Source: Lutjanus erythropterus
Taxonomy: Eukaryota > Chordata > Actinopteri > Lutjaniformes > Lutjanidae
Assembly (NCBI GenBank): GCA_020091685.1
Contig: CM034613.1
Span: 11,898,775 to 11,962,774, forward strand
Reading direction: 5' to 3'
Length of the DNA stretch: 64,000 nt
How positions within the stretch are numbered: position 1 is the first letter of the stretch; every line of letters starts with the position of its first letter. Position numbers and translations under genes: made by a program. A model generated the notes under the pieces. The model was given only the letters and a program-made list of their open reading frames with translations. It was not told the DNA's origin and ran no database searches. Positions 12,181 through 25,828 of this stretch are shown here, one piece after another.

Positions 12181-14007
12181 CTTGTTATACCAGCCGTCAA
12201 ATGTCTATCAACCACTGCAAGATCTGAAGCATAGACTCTTTGTCCACAAAAATTTCCTATCAGAGAAAAATTTAAATTGCCGTTTCTGTCTGTAGCTTTT
12301 CAAATGCAATGATTTTCAAATTTTCTCAGTTTTACGTCATTGTAAATTGAATACGTTTGAGTCGTGGATTTTTCAGTAGTTTTGAAAGTTTCAAAGATGA
12401 TTGAATATTCATATAACAATATTCAATAATAGCATTAATTTCTGAGTCTAATGGCGGTCATGGTTCTAATGCACAGAATTACAAATAGTCTGGATGATAA
12501 TAAACAAGCACGTGTTTCTTGTTTCATGTGTTTCTTCTGGTCTGTTTTCTGTTTATCTATGAAATTCTCGCTCATTTCAGCGGCATTCACCCCTTAACAT
12601 CAAACGGCAGCCCACAGATAGGCCTTTAGTTTGTTCGCTCAATAGCTGTGCAAATGTATCAGAGTGAAGCATGAAGCAAAACCTGTAATTACCTCGACTA
12701 ATTATGTAAATGTACAAAAGACAGCAGTTCAATTTGTTCAGGTTGGATCTGTGAGAGTTAATTCAGCTGCATAAAAAGGACCTGAGAGAGGCTCAGACGG
12801 TTGAATCGATTGTTTCGATCGAGGTCACAGACCAACAGACGAGCACATGATCACAGGCACTCAGAGAGCCATGCAACCGCACGCTCACACACATACACTA
12901 ATTGACCTTCAAGCTAGGGTAAATTTATATGTTGGAGCCATCGGCTAAGAGCTGAAAGAGATAAATGGCGTGGTGATGGCGAGCTGATGGCTGCTGCAGC
13001 CAAACAAAAAACAGCTTTTCTTAAGGCAGCAATTCCCAAAACACATGTATATTATAATATACATGTACATGTATATTTAGAGCATAACGTCACATCTGTA
13101 CTGTCTTCTCTGCCCAAGAAAGGTTTCTGTGACTCATATACTCTTATCAGCGGCTCAGTCTCTTATTCTTGTACCTTTGGCTGCTGAGCAGGTCTGCTGG
13201 ACCAGCTGAGGGTTTAGTGCCTTACTCAAGAGCTCATTCAAGGGTGTGTACTTGCTTGTATGCATATTTGTTTATATAGATCATCTTGATTAGTTTTTTT
13301 AGTCTGTAAAAATGTCAAAAACCTTAGAAAAGTTGCCTGTCTTGTTCCATTATCAGCCCCAAACCCAGACTGTGATAAATTCATAATATGCTACATGCAT
13401 AGACACAGTTTTAACTTTAAGGTCAGGGTTTCACAAAAAAATCTATAGGAAATGTAATGTGTACAATAGAGGTTTGATTTATATGAAAATTAACAGGTGC
13501 TTTCTGAACTCACACAAAGCGCAAAACTTGAAAAAAACAGATACAGACCCCAGATATTAGATATTATTTCTCTACAGATGAGTCTGCAGGTTCATTGATA
13601 ACAGCTAAACAGGTAACCCTTCATTTTTCTTTGTGTGTCTCTCTCTCACACACACACACAAATGATTCATCCTTCACATCTCACCAACGAATTTTAACAG
13701 AATAGTAGCCTTCATGTGTGGGTCTGTGCTGTCTTTTTTTTTAGCCTTGTGGCTGCACTCTCTAGAAGAAGAATGGATCCAGAATTGAACCTGTTCAGAC
13801 GCCGCTCTTGGCGCCAATCAGCTGACGAGGACACGCTGGTTGCTGTGCACACTGCTACAGCAGTGTGTGCGTTAGAGAACGAGAGAGGGGGAGAATACTG
13901 CATGCAATGCTTCTCTGTAAGTTATTAATAACTTACTCTGACCAGTGTTTTGTCACCTGACCCGCCCCCCCAGAACCCGTAGTATCTGCTGGTAGGTCAA
14001 CCCATGG

Positions 14008-14549
14008 CTGTGCCCATGGCCAAAAGTATGTGGACAGTCAACCATTATACCTAGATATGATCACTGAAAATTTCATTCCAAAACCATGGGCATTAATATG
14101 CTGCTTTAATCTACAGCCTCTGATCCTCTTTGGAAGGCTTCCTTAGCCTGATATCAGACTGAAGGTCTGGACCCAGGCTAAGGCTTTCTGTGGGATTTTG
14201 GGAACCTGGCTGCAGGGACCGTCTCCCATTCAGCCATAAGAGCATCAGTGAGGTCAGCCACTGATGTCTGGCAACAAGTCCTGACTCACAGTCTGTGTTC
14301 CAGTTCAGTATAAAGGTGTTGGATGTAGTTGACGTCAGGGCTCTGTCAAGCTCTGCTACACTGAACTGGGTAAACCGTCTCTTTATGGACTGGGCATTGT
14401 GGCCAAACCGCAACACACGACAAAGTTGAAAGAACATTTACATATCATTATATGTTAAGAAATTAAGATTTTCCTCAATTGAACTAAGGGACCAAAAGAA
14501 CAAAAGTAAAAAGGCTAAGGCTTCCACATACTTTTGGCCATATAGAGTA
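14008..14549 (-). mobile_element. Internally deleted Tc1/mariner-like transposon
   Basis: Ends carry inverted repeats built on GGCCAAAAGTATGTGGAC (left, 14019-14036) and CCACATACTTTTGGCC (right, 14524-14539), the ends of a Tc1-like family common in fish. The interior on the minus strand keeps the 3' half of the transposase gene. The copy is about 540 bp, whereas coding copies are well over 1 kb. The join near 14500-14520, from coding sequence straight to the right end, shows a large internal deletion. Confidence 0.8.
14150..14410 (-). pseudogene. Relic of Tc1-like transposase C-terminal region
   Basis: Minus-strand translation across about 14160-14345 gives SPDVNYIQHLYTELEHRL, then a stop, then TSVADLTDALMAEWETVPAA. 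This resembles the LNPIEHLWDELE and ADLTNAL..EW motifs near the C terminus of Tc1-type DDE transposases. Stop codons and frame breaks make it non-functional. The N-terminal DNA-binding part and most of the catalytic domain are missing. Confidence 0.75.
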
Positions 14550-15551
14550 TAAAACAGGGAAAATACATTTTTTTCTGCAGAATGGTCTACAAGTATCACA
14601 GTAATAGAACTTGTTTTACAAAAACTGACCATCATCAGTGATATATGATTCTACTTGACCTTATCAATGTATAAGAAGCATTAAGACACATTTACTGTTG
14701 TACTATTATATACACTATGGGACTTTAATCCAATGGTTCCCAAAACAGGGGATGAGCCTTTCCAAAGGGTCACACTGGATTAATCTGTTGTGTTTTATGA
14801 ATTTAATATTGTCCTAAATGTATCCAATAACTATCTCTGCCCCATAAATGTAGTGGAGTAAAATAAGTGGTTTTCCTCCTACCATTATCCCCAACTGGAC
14901 CTCCTGTCCTCCCTGGATATAATAAAATACTTTATTTGTCATTTATTTAATTAATGTGCACTTCTTTCATTTCAGCTAAGTGTGAGAGCCCTTACTGTGT
15001 TTTGTTATTACTTAATGGTGGATCGTGTTTCTCTGCAGAGACAAGTTGAAGATGATGTTGTCTGAGTTAACGATAATTTATTAGTTTAGTTTAAGGGCAA
15101 TAAAATCTTCCCAGCAAGAGTAATTTATTAAGGCAACCCTCTACAACCAAAGATAGACGGGCATTAACCACAAACCAGTCAAGCAAAAGCTAGCCAGACA
15201 GTGATTTAGCTCCCAAACACATGTGTCTGGCATATTGCATCAGTTGCTGTGATGTTAGCAATCAGCATGCTAGTTAACATTGATATCTGTAGTTCTATAG
15301 GTCTCCGATTCAATACCCACTCAAACAGAGCAGTCACTGAGCTTATGCTGCTAAATAAATAACAGTCATAGATAAAAACCGAGCCAGGCAGAGGGAACTG
15401 TGGGATAATATTAGCCATGACAGCTGTCAGTTTGCAATGCAGCAGCGAGAGGCTCCATATCAAACAGTCATCCATCCGCCCTCCCAATGCAGTCGACCAA
15501 TGGTGACTTGTAGAATTCGAAATGGGAACCTCTGGTCACACTCAGTCACAA

Positions 15552-15572
15552 GCCTTCTTCTTCTTCTTCTTC
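15552..15572 (+). repeat. (TTC)n short tandem repeat
   Basis: Seven TTC units without interruption. Confidence 0.9.
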
Positions 15573-18500
15573 TACTGTGACATTCAGCCCAGAATATTCA
15601 CAAAACGACCCCAAGCATGTGTACATTATCTCCTCCTCTGAGTCACTCTGATGCCATGGATCATGTGTTAAATGAAGCACATGAAGATGGCCGCCTGCTG
15701 TTGCGTAATTCGGCATCACTGACCCACCCTGAAATATATTCTTTGTTTACACTTCCACCGTCTCTGCAATCAAACTGATAAAAAACATTACAGTTATAAG
15801 TGGAAAATGTTATCCTGCTTCATAAAAACATGATCAGATCTGAACTGATACCGGAAGCTGTTGCTGAAACATGACTAAATTATGTCAAACAGTTGCTGTT
15901 ACAGCTTCAAATGTGGACAGCTAATGAAGGGATTACAGTGTCTGTGCAGATAAATTAAATATGTAAGTGAATAATAGATTAGACGTCCAGACTCAAAGGC
16001 TAAATGGACACTAAATATCTCCTCCTCGTGGTTACAGGGTCCGATTGTGAGCTCGGAGCAGATAAAAATGAAGCAGTGTGGAGCGAATGATTAGGAGCTA
16101 TTATGACAGCAGGCACCAAATTGCTTTGATTACTGCAATCACTCAACAGTTGATTGATTGATAACACTAAAAAATCAAGCAGACTTGAGTTAATGTCTCT
16201 TGTCCCCTTTAAAACAAAGGACAGGTTGTTAAAAACGTACAGTTCACAGGTTTTCAACCCTTAACTACTGATACATACTTTCAGATAGCTTTCATGTTTC
16301 AAACATTTTGGCTCAACCTTCAACTTTCAAATGACTTCATTTTCTAAATTGCCATATTTTTACTGTTTTTCAACTCTGAACTATTTATTCACACTGTCGG
16401 TGTTGATCTTTTATACATTTTGACTATCAGCTTTTCAAAATATTCATCTTTCTTTGAAGCTTATTTACGGTGGAAGTCAATTAGAAAACCCTTCAAACTC
16501 AATCATCTTCAACCCCCTTCTCACTGAGTCATACATTCATATACAGCAGTGGTTCCAAACCATTTTTCTTTGATGTTGCATTTTGGTTTGTATTCTTTGT
16601 TTGATTCGCAGAACAACCAACACCGGAAATATCATTAAACTACTTAAAGTCGTGTCAATACCCAGAGTTCCAGTCATCCTGATTAGGACTCAAAAGTTCC
16701 GTTTTAGGATCAATCATTGATTTAGTTTTAAATTAGTCTGTGTCTGGTGACACTGCTGCCACAAGTTTTCACATTTTTAAATAGTTGGACAAAAGGTTGA
16801 ACAATTCACACATTTAAAAATGGCTTCATTTACTCTAGGGACTCAGCCAGGAAATAAATCCAACTGAGCCAAAGTCATTTTTTGAAATTTCTTCTTACAA
16901 CATTACTTTTATCAGAGACTCGTCCAGATTTTGCTTCTTTTTTTTACTTGTTTTAACTTTTAATGTATCATCTAGTCCACTTCAATGGACTTTATTGTCG
17001 TGTGAGAAACAAGTTGTAACTTTCAAGGGCATTTGTATCCTTTTTAGCATTTTTTCTGTCTTCTTGTCTCAACTCTAGCTTCATTTGGTTTTGGTCTTGT
17101 TTGGTTTTACTGTGTAGCTTTTGTTGTTGTCACTGAAACATTCCTGGATCAACCTCAACATTGTTTTTCCTTCTAAACCTGTTACATATCACTGTTAAAA
17201 AGTAGAAGGTCTTATGATATGACACTGCTACGGTTAAAGTTTGGTAAGGTTTAGAAGACAGGGTTGGAAGAATATTGTCCCTGTTTTCACTTCAAATAAC
17301 AAGTTATTTAAAGTTAGGTGACCTTTGCTGTCATGGTAATAATTAGGGGTCATAATGGTATGAAAAATGGTACCACAACCATCTCACAGTTTTACAGTAT
17401 CACATACGAGGTATTACACATTATGATTGTTATCATCATTATTATCGGTTGTAATGACCCTTAAAGGAGTGAAAATACAAGGTGACAGACATTAAACTTG
17501 AAATATTCGTTCAACTAACACAAATATGGTAGAATTCAATACAATAAGCAAACATGATATGATGACCATCAATTTTCATGCCACTGCTCAGTGAATGATT
17601 GGGGCCATCGTTAAAAGAAACGTTGACTCCAAAGTTAAAAAAAAGTTTCTTTGTCCCATCCATCCACCCCAAACTCCTCCACAGGCTGTCTTTGTCTCAA
17701 AGTCACATTCAGTGCTTCAGTAATACATCTTAATTCCTACAGTTGCTACTGGATTTTGCAACTTTTACAAAAACAGATGAAGTTTGTGAGACACACAGTC
17801 CAATACCTGACGGTCTAGTTTTTCTTGTGAGGACAGTGTCAGGTACCTGTTTTCCTGTTGTTACATATCCTACAATAATTTTTTTTGCAGTGGATTTCCA
17901 TCATGGCGGCAGCCCGTGTTGCTAGGAGATCTGTGACTCCACTGCAGGCAATCCACTGTGTATAAATACACTTCACATGGATATTGTGCGGCGCAGCAGC
18001 AGGGGATGAACGTTTCCCTCCGCGAGCATGTTTTTTGCTGTTTATTTTGTGCCCCGCTCAGCTCTTCCTCTGCCTGTGGATCTATTGACAAACACTCCTG
18101 ATTATGTAACTGTGCGCTGAGGAATGCTCACTCTGTGAACCAAACACACATTGTGAGCCGCCGCCACTGACAGCACCAGACTGAATGCACATTTGGACGC
18201 ATTTAGGTCACTTCAACTCCAAATCACAGTAACAGAGTATAAAATTTGCACCATGCGGTTCAGTTTTTAGGTAAAAGAAATAGACACATGTGCGCGCTCC
18301 ACTCCACACATCCAACCTGAGGAATATGAATGGAGTTTGGGCAGAGCATTTGTCTATAAATAGGGTGTTGTGAAGGCCTGTTTGGACTCTCGTGGGAACA
18401 GACAGGGTATTGTGCTGCCTGGCCTATCTGTATCTGGCCTCTAGCCATTGGGCAAAGGACTGAGCAGCCCCCCCACACACACAAACACACACTTACACAC

Positions 18501-20129
18501 ACTCACACTGGCCTAGATGCTCGCATATGCTGTAATCTCAAACACCTACACAGCTATAAAATCCATACGCTCTGACCCAGATGCTGAGATGCTCTCGTAC
18601 ACCTACACGGAACATAAAAAAAAATAAAAATCCATATTTTTATACACACCCAGACTAATATACACTACGGCCAAGAGTCTGATGACGACAATTCAGATGA
18701 AACACACACAGAAACGTTACTCACATGGTCAGAATTTATTCAGACTAGACTGATCTGAAACACCTACGCGCTGAGCAACATTGTTCCACGCTGGCTCAAT
18801 CACCAGCTAATGTGCTCGTCCTCACTGTACAGGCAGTAAAAATACATCTGAGCTCATGTTACAAAATCCCGTACGAGTGCGTACTGCTGCCAAGTAAATG
18901 GCAGGAGTCATATCAAAATAACTGACCTATCTACAGTTACGCAGGCAGCGTTTAAACACAAGTGATAGTATATCCCCAAGTGTTTTTATATTTTAAAACC
19001 GACAATGAATATCACTTTTCTGGAACTCATTTCTAGGACCTGACTTAAAGGAACTGACCCTTTGTTAAGCCCCTCCTCCAAACAGCAACTGCCCAATCAT
19101 AGATTAACTACGGCCCTGCAGGCCTGTCAAGCTTTGCGTTCCTCTACATGTTGAAGTGGTGTGCGTGGGGCTCTAACACTGTTTTTACATCACAATTAGC
19201 ATGTATATGTGTTTCTTTTAATTAACCTGCTAAAAATAGGCTATTGACTCATTTCCCATTGCCAGTAGAGCCATTTGCCTTACTGATTATTTTTCTGATG
19301 TGCGCCGGAAAGCCGAGACTCAACTCATTTGTGCAGAAGAGCAGAGAGAGAGAGACTTTTTTTAAAAAGTCTCTGTGTGTTCGGCTCATGTTTGCCTTCA
19401 GTTGTGTTAAGTTACTGCTGATGAAAACTCAACACTTGCTGATTTTGCCGTTTTGTATCAAAAGCTTTTCGATAGCAAAACAACTTTTTTACTGTGAAGA
19501 ATGCTGAGCTGATGCATCGAATCCAAAGTTACAGTTGCAAATGGAGGTGACAAACCTTACTTTCCTCCATCAAAAAGGGGCAAAAATTAGCGCTTCCACC
19601 CAGGTGTCATATTTACATGACTGCTGATCAGAGCTGGAGCCGAACTATTTTGATAATTGATTAATCAGTGAGTAATATTTTAAGAAAAAAGTAAAAATTT
19701 TCTGATTCTTTATGAGCTATTAACAAAACTAAGTAAATTCCTCTTAACACAGCCACAGATGCAGGTCTGAGTGGGAAAAAAAACCATTTCAGCTGTGCTC
19801 TGGTTTCCATCCAAACACTTCATTTTTAGTAGCCCGTGAGCACAAATTTCAGTGTTTGTTTTGTGTTTCGAATGGTCTCTGGTGTCATGTTGGCCGGGTT
19901 TTAACACACAGAGCCGAATCTACTGTCAACAGAGGAGAATCAATGTTTCTGTTGGTGCCAGCGGGGAAAGATGCAACATTAGACAATGTTAGTTACAGTA
20001 GATGCACTCAGATGGGCCATACAGGATGCAACTGGAGTGTGAAAATAAGGAACATGAGGGATTTTTCTACATATACCCATATAAAACTCGTCAGTGCATT
20101 TTAAAATATCTAGAGTAGGCTTTTCATTT

Positions 20130-20245
20130 CAAATTCATTTCTAAGTTTAATAGTAATAGTAATCAAATGTCAGAGAATAGTTTAAAATGACAATCAGTTT
20201 CAAGTCCAAGGTGATGTCTTCAAATATCTTGTTTTGTTTTGAGAA
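20130..20245 (+). repeat. Fragment of the GCTGCAACxAACGATTA family
   Basis: AATCAAATGTCAGAGAATAG, CAAGTCCAAGGTGATGTCTT and CAAATATCTTGTTTTG correspond to the interior of the element at 30328. Diverged and end-less. Confidence 0.5.
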
Positions 20246-20379
20246 TGCTACATTCTCATGGTAATATTAAGATTAAAACTTTAACATTAATACCTGGACA
20301 TAACTGCAGTACCATGGTTTCTCTCTGGAATATGGTATGCAGAAACAGTGATGTGTTTGTGTAATTATATATAAATTAA

Positions 20380-20665
20380 TTTAAAGCTGCTTTCACAGAT
20401 CTTCTTGGCCACTTGCAGGCAGTGCAGCGAGCTAAAAACACAACTGTGACAACGTTATGGCAAATATGTACACAAGCATATCCAGGACTCATTTAGCAAC
20501 ATTAGCACCCATTTACAGTTGTGCTACTAGTCACATGATAATTGGAAGTGAAATATTCACTCTTCTTTTTGCTCTGTTTTGGTCTCCACCACCAACTTCT
20601 GAGAAAATACATCTGATTCTGCTGCTAAATGCCCCACTGTTTTCATGGGCTAGTTGCTAATATCA
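20380..20665 (-). repeat. Interspersed repeat (GGAGACCAAAACTGAGCTAA family), inverted copy
   Basis: AGTGAAATATTCACTCTTCT then TTTGCTCTGTTTTGGTCTCC and ACCACCAACTTCTGAGAAAA, the reverse complement of the unit at 3955 and extending further. Ends near GGGCTAGTTGCTAA. Confidence 0.6.
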
Positions 20666-21983
20666 TCTATTTACTAAAAAGGGGTATTGGAACATCCCTA
20701 TAAATACATTTTTAATATAAAAATACTGATTAGTGAAGCTAAGACAATGTACTTTATCCTCGTTTGTTTCAAATCATCAGTGTTCATATTTGTTCCAGTG
20801 ATGAACTCATTAAACTGTCTATCAGCTCTCTAGCACTTTTAAGAGCCTCCGGTATAAATGAACAGCGACACTCAAACCGAGCAGTAAACAAAACTCTAAA
20901 CTCTGAAGGGGCAATTACACCCACAGACATGAGCATCAGCTCCATAACACCATCAGCTCTGAAACACCATCAAACACCGTAACACTGTCCGCGTACACCC
21001 AACAGCTGGCGTCCACTTAGAGACAAGATCGTTTCAGCGTCGTCAACACCTCAACATAAGGACAAAGGCTATTTCCGAGCGGTTGAGATGACAACAGCAT
21101 TTGATTCCCCGATATTCTGGGACCTGAATCCACCTCTGAAGCAATACTTGGGAGTCCAATTACAGCTGTTTACTGGCCTAGTTTGCTGCATATCCACACA
21201 TTCATCTCTACCTTAAAACCAGAACTGTCTTACAGATAATGACCGATAACTTAAAAAAAAATGCTTTAATTTTACATCAATAATCATTAGCTAAGAGGTG
21301 TCAATGTTGAGTCTACTTTCTCTGACACTGAAGGTCAGAAATAAACTACAATTTGAACTTAATTACCTCCCCACTGTACAACCATGACCACTCTAACAGG
21401 TCAAGCATATCGTCTTTCCCTGCAGTCAACACTGATGGATAAGCAAACACCGCGGGAGTAAATGTTAATATTGGTAGAGTCAACAGGCAAGGTGATGGTC
21501 TGAAAACGCTTGAGTAAGTTTCCCCTCACACTCCAGCAGCAGAGGAAGTGCATTTGACATTTGGAAAATGGAAATATGTGATTGCAATGTTTAACGTTCA
21601 ATATTACATCACTTCTGGTACAAGTTCTCCTACATTAAATCACCTAAAGTTTCCATTTTCTACTCTCTTTACTCTAGTTTTCCCTTCACTGGTACTGTAT
21701 GTTTACTTTGCTTTACACCTGTGATTAAACTACTGAACTATGTAATAATAATACATTTCATTTATTTTGCAGTACTTGTCAAAACAAAGAGTAGACAGTC
21801 GGTGTATCATTACCACTGACAACAACAACTAGATAAAGTTTGTCCACCATAATTTTGAAGCAATGCTGAAGATAGAGCTGGGATCCATTGAGAAAGGAGA
21901 ATAAATAAAAAAGCTGCTGGGCATTATTATTTTCTCATGAAACCTGTTCAGTAAGGCAAAGCCAAGACACTCGGTTGACAGCA

Positions 21984-22300
21984 GCAGGGTGGTACAATGG
22001 TTAGAGTGGCAGAGTAGAGCAGCAGCATCATCAGCAAGCCATCAACAGGATCCCCTGGACTCAGAACTCGGGAGCTGGCAGGGTTAAGTCCGGGCCATAA
22101 AATGCAGACATTTGTGTTCAATCACACATATAACTCCTCCAGGTAGGGTCAAGATAAGTGCAGAGTTGCAGTGCATGTGTGAAAGGGGTTTATGTGCATC
22201 AGCCCTGTGATCAACTGACCTGTCCAGGGTCTCGAGCTCAATGTCAGCTGGGATAGGCTCCAGCCCCTTCCCCCGTGAACCTCCAAGGATGAGCGTATCA
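21984..22300 (+). repeat. Degenerate SINE/L2-type fish repeat
   Basis: The left part GCAGGGTGGTACAATGGTTA resembles the opening of an abundant fish repeat (GGTGGTGCAGTGGTTAG). The right part has ACTGACCTGTCCAGGGTCTC, AATGTCAGCTGGGATAGGCT and CCAGCCCC, the family's well-known 3' block. The middle is diverged. Confidence 0.7.
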
Positions 22301-22809
22301 TCATTCATCACTGTAGCTCATTTAAAGTGAGCAAATGAACTCAATTGTTCAATATTTTTATATATTAATTTGTTATATTGTCAAAACCAGAATTGTAAGT
22401 AATGACCAAAAACACGATACGGTGGTATTTCTTTGTTATTTGCACTCTTGTTTTCTTAGCTTAGCTTAGTTTCCTCATAGACGAAGACCTATGCAAACCC
22501 AAAACAGGTACAACAATGCAGCCCAAGTACATCTTTGTCCATTTACAATGTTTCACTGTGGACATCGCCAGTTTGAAAGACCTCGTCCAATCCTTACTGT
22601 GGCAGTGAAATCTCTGTTATAGTTGCAGTTATAGAGTACTGAACTGAGGAAAAGAATGCATTCAGTCTTTTTTCAAGCAAAAATGTCAAACACTTCCCAC
22701 TTCAAGCTTTTTAAATGTACGGCGTTGCCGCTTTGTTTTGTCATTCTTGATAGTAGATGCAGAGTATTTTTGGCCTGTTGGTTGGATACAAGAAGTTTTC
22801 ACAATTTCT

Positions 22810-22893
22810 TTAGCATTTTATAGACTAAACAATTAATCTTGAAAATAATCAGAAGATTAATTGATAATGAAAATAAGAGTTAGCTGCAGTCCT
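22810..22893 (+). repeat. Right-arm fragment of the GCTGCAACxAACGATTA family
   Basis: CTAAACAATTAATCTTGAAA, AATCAGAAGATTAATTGATA and AGTTAGCTGCAGTCCT resemble the right arm of the family. The left part is missing. Confidence 0.5.
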
Positions 22894-23984
22894 ATGTGGT
22901 TTTTTTTATTGGTAAGAGGTGTATTGTGTATTACAAATTGTGCCTTGAATCGCTGATAAATAAATGCACTGAGAAGCCTGTGGACCTTTGAGTCGACTCT
23001 AACTGGAGTGCAAAAGGTCGAACTGTCACTGAAAATCCAAATGAACACAGACAATGTCCAATGTCGGTACAATTTGTGTACAATGAGGTCACATTGGTCA
23101 ATAGCCACCATAGCAACAAGGTCAGTGGTGCAGAGGAAATGAAACATGGTGGTCTGGGTTCAGAAAACACGGCCATCACCATCTATAGTTTTTACAGTAG
23201 TCAAAGTCAAAAGTCAAATGGAGAGCACACATACAAAACATCAGCTATTAAATCATTTATGGATGTTTGTGTTTTGTTCGTGGGTTTAGAAAAATGGCTG
23301 CAAGCTCCATCAGAGGACACTGAAGTGAACCGCTCCGGTCTGCCATGGTTTAATGATGTCAACAAGTTGATCTCCTTGGATTATTAGTCTGGCCAGAGCA
23401 CAAACACTCGGGGATGTAGCATCAGACTAAAGGACAACTGTTCCAGCTGAAGAGTTTATTTTCAGCTCTGACAAATGAGTATGACACAACCACAGAAGAA
23501 ATGCCACAAATCACTGCTGTCACATCTCAACAGCTCATTCAAACAAACAGTGTCCTGAGTACAGCCTGGGTGTGCTGCAGAGATAATAGAGGTGGGAATC
23601 ACCATATGATATTATCATGATATTGAGATGTACTGCAGTTTATTGCCCTTTTCAACTTTCCCAAAGGAAAACTTTGTCAGCATCTGTTTTATATACTAAT
23701 GTAAGAGGGTCAATCTGTACATTTCATTTCAGTTTTTCTTATGGCGGCAAAATAGGATTGTCAAGCACAAAGCCTGACCAACACTGTCTGTGACCTCAGC
23801 TGTTTTCACCAGAAAAACACAGCTCCATCTAAGCAACTGATTTTATTATTATACCACATAAAGTTTAATTACAAGTTTCAACATTAATGTTATTTTTTCG
23901 GAAATCTACTTGCTCAAAGTCGATTTTTAATTATCCTTGAGCAAACTGACTTATTTATTAACAGTTATCACATACCAACAAAGA

Positions 23985-24085
23985 CTAAAGTTAATTGTCA
24001 TGTTTATAAAATGTCAGAAAATAGTGAAAAATGTCCATCCAGTTTCTCAAAGTCCAACATGATGTCTTCAAATGTCTTGACAAAA
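23985..24085 (+). repeat. Fragment of the GCTGCAACxAACGATTA family
   Basis: AAAATGTCAGAAAATAGTGA, then CAAAGTCCAACATGATGTC and TTCAAATGTCTTG. The same internal block is seen in the copies at 59240 and 20150. Neither terminus is recognisable. Confidence 0.55.
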
Positions 24086-25828
24086 ATACCAGATGCTTTC
24101 CACAAAAACTGGTAAAAATGAAAGCTAGCAGCAACTGCTTGTATCTTGCACTGAACCTTAAAATTATTTTTCCATGAGTTGATAGCAATAAAGTGAAGTC
24201 ATGTTGCTATTTCAGTACAATTTCACATAATAAATCATAATGTGTGATAATGTGTATAATAAAGGAAGATGCTATTTGCACCCAGGGTGGACAAGCCAAT
24301 GTGGCTATTTACACCCAGACATATATAGCTCAGCATGGCAGAGACAAGCATCCAGGTGTCCACAGCCAAAAATAGCCATATATGCTATTTGAACCCACAC
24401 AGTAAAGACATACCATGATCCTCCAAGTAGTTTTGTTGCCTGTACCCAACCAAACTACCACTGGAAACCAAAAACGTGGTCTAAAAATGTGGTTAACACT
24501 TCCAAATTCACACTAGACTAAGAGCCTAATGTCCCATGACAGGACTCTAATGCCACTCTGCTGTGGGAAAGGCCTGTGCTTAACCCAGTCACCCACTCTT
24601 GTTGCCTTTGACATGGTCCCTATTTATAACTAGATGGGTGTGAATAGCTGCCATGTGCCCATTCTCACCTGGGTGTAAACAGACACTCTGTATAAGAAAA
24701 TACAACTGCCTCACCCTATTGCCATTTTCCTGTTGTTCAAATTAATTTGTTGTGAGTTGCTTTATTGATTTGTCTATTGCTTCTTTGTTCAGTTGTTTGA
24801 TTAATTTGATTATCTATAAAATGATAATAAATACAGATGAATTTCTGTGTTCTTATTTAGTCTGATAAACAGAATAAAACCCCAACGCAAAAAGTCATCA
24901 ACCAGGTTTTATTTCTTATTGCCCTAATAGATTAACTGAATCATAGTTCCAGAACAAGTGTGGATTGTTGAGTATTTTTTATTGATTGGGTCATTCAGTC
25001 TTGTATTTTCTTTATGTTGAGAATATCAATAGGTCTACATGAAGAACAGGCTTCGCTGGTGAGTCACTGTTAAACAAGAGCGGTTCTGCAGCTCAACATC
25101 TGTGGAACTGAATCAAATTAACATTAAAAAAAATGCACAGCTGAACAATTTGTGCACGTGACCTCTAAAAATACCTCATGATTTATAATTTCTAATGTTG
25201 GAACAGGTTAGAGGAAAAGCCTTTGAAGTTTGCACTATAAAACATGTCTTCCCACCAACATCATAAACTCACAAGCCGTGGGACAACAGAGACGCTGTAA
25301 AGATCCACGTGTTTAGTCAATTTCAGGAATGTAGTGTTAAACAGTGGGAGGAAGGAATTCAGATCATCTTAAGCATAAGTAGCACTACAGTGATCTCAAA
25401 ATGTGTATTTAATGCTCAGAGTTGTAGTTGTAAGTAGGCTACACCCTAATACAGAAAAATGCACTTAAGGTTCAAAAGTTAAGTGTTCATTATTACAATG
25501 TTAAGATTGTTAACGTATAAGCAGGGTTTGAATGCTGTAACTGGTGTGTTTTCACTAGTGGTTCATGATAGTCATAGTGGTATCTAGCTGTACAGATATT
25601 ATTTCAGCTGCTGATTTTTTTTGAGACATCTGCCTCTGATATTTCCGCCTCCATGAAAAGGCACACTGCTTACGAGATTTTCAAATATCATTTCTCAACT
25701 CTTTGAGCAGCACAAATGGATTTCCGTTCACCGTGACTGCACTGAAGTACAGGCATAAATCTCAGAGGCAGATATCTCAAAAACACAATTATGTGCATGG
25801 CTGAACTGAAATTTGAATTACCTGACCC

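Larger units (their letters stand above)
8369..14007. other. Intergenic sequence with candidate conserved blocks
   Basis: No supported gene. Contains the LINE tail at 10538, a repeat copy at 11870-12180, and two non-repetitive, TAATTA-type-motif-rich blocks at about 8930-9110 and 12600-12800. A 170-codon frame at 11059-11571 shows no motif. Confidence 0.45.
14550..21983. other. Intergenic sequence without a supported gene
   Basis: Mostly AT-rich unique DNA. Notable pieces are a (TTC)n tract, a block at 16015-16165 resembling conserved non-coding DNA, and repeat fragments at 20130 and 20380. No exon was recognised. Confidence 0.45.

Noticed and set aside
17895-17960. Short MAAARVARRSVTPLQAIHCV frame after an AG-like acceptor
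   Set aside because: Only 20 codons, with no homology recognised and no donor-linked continuation.
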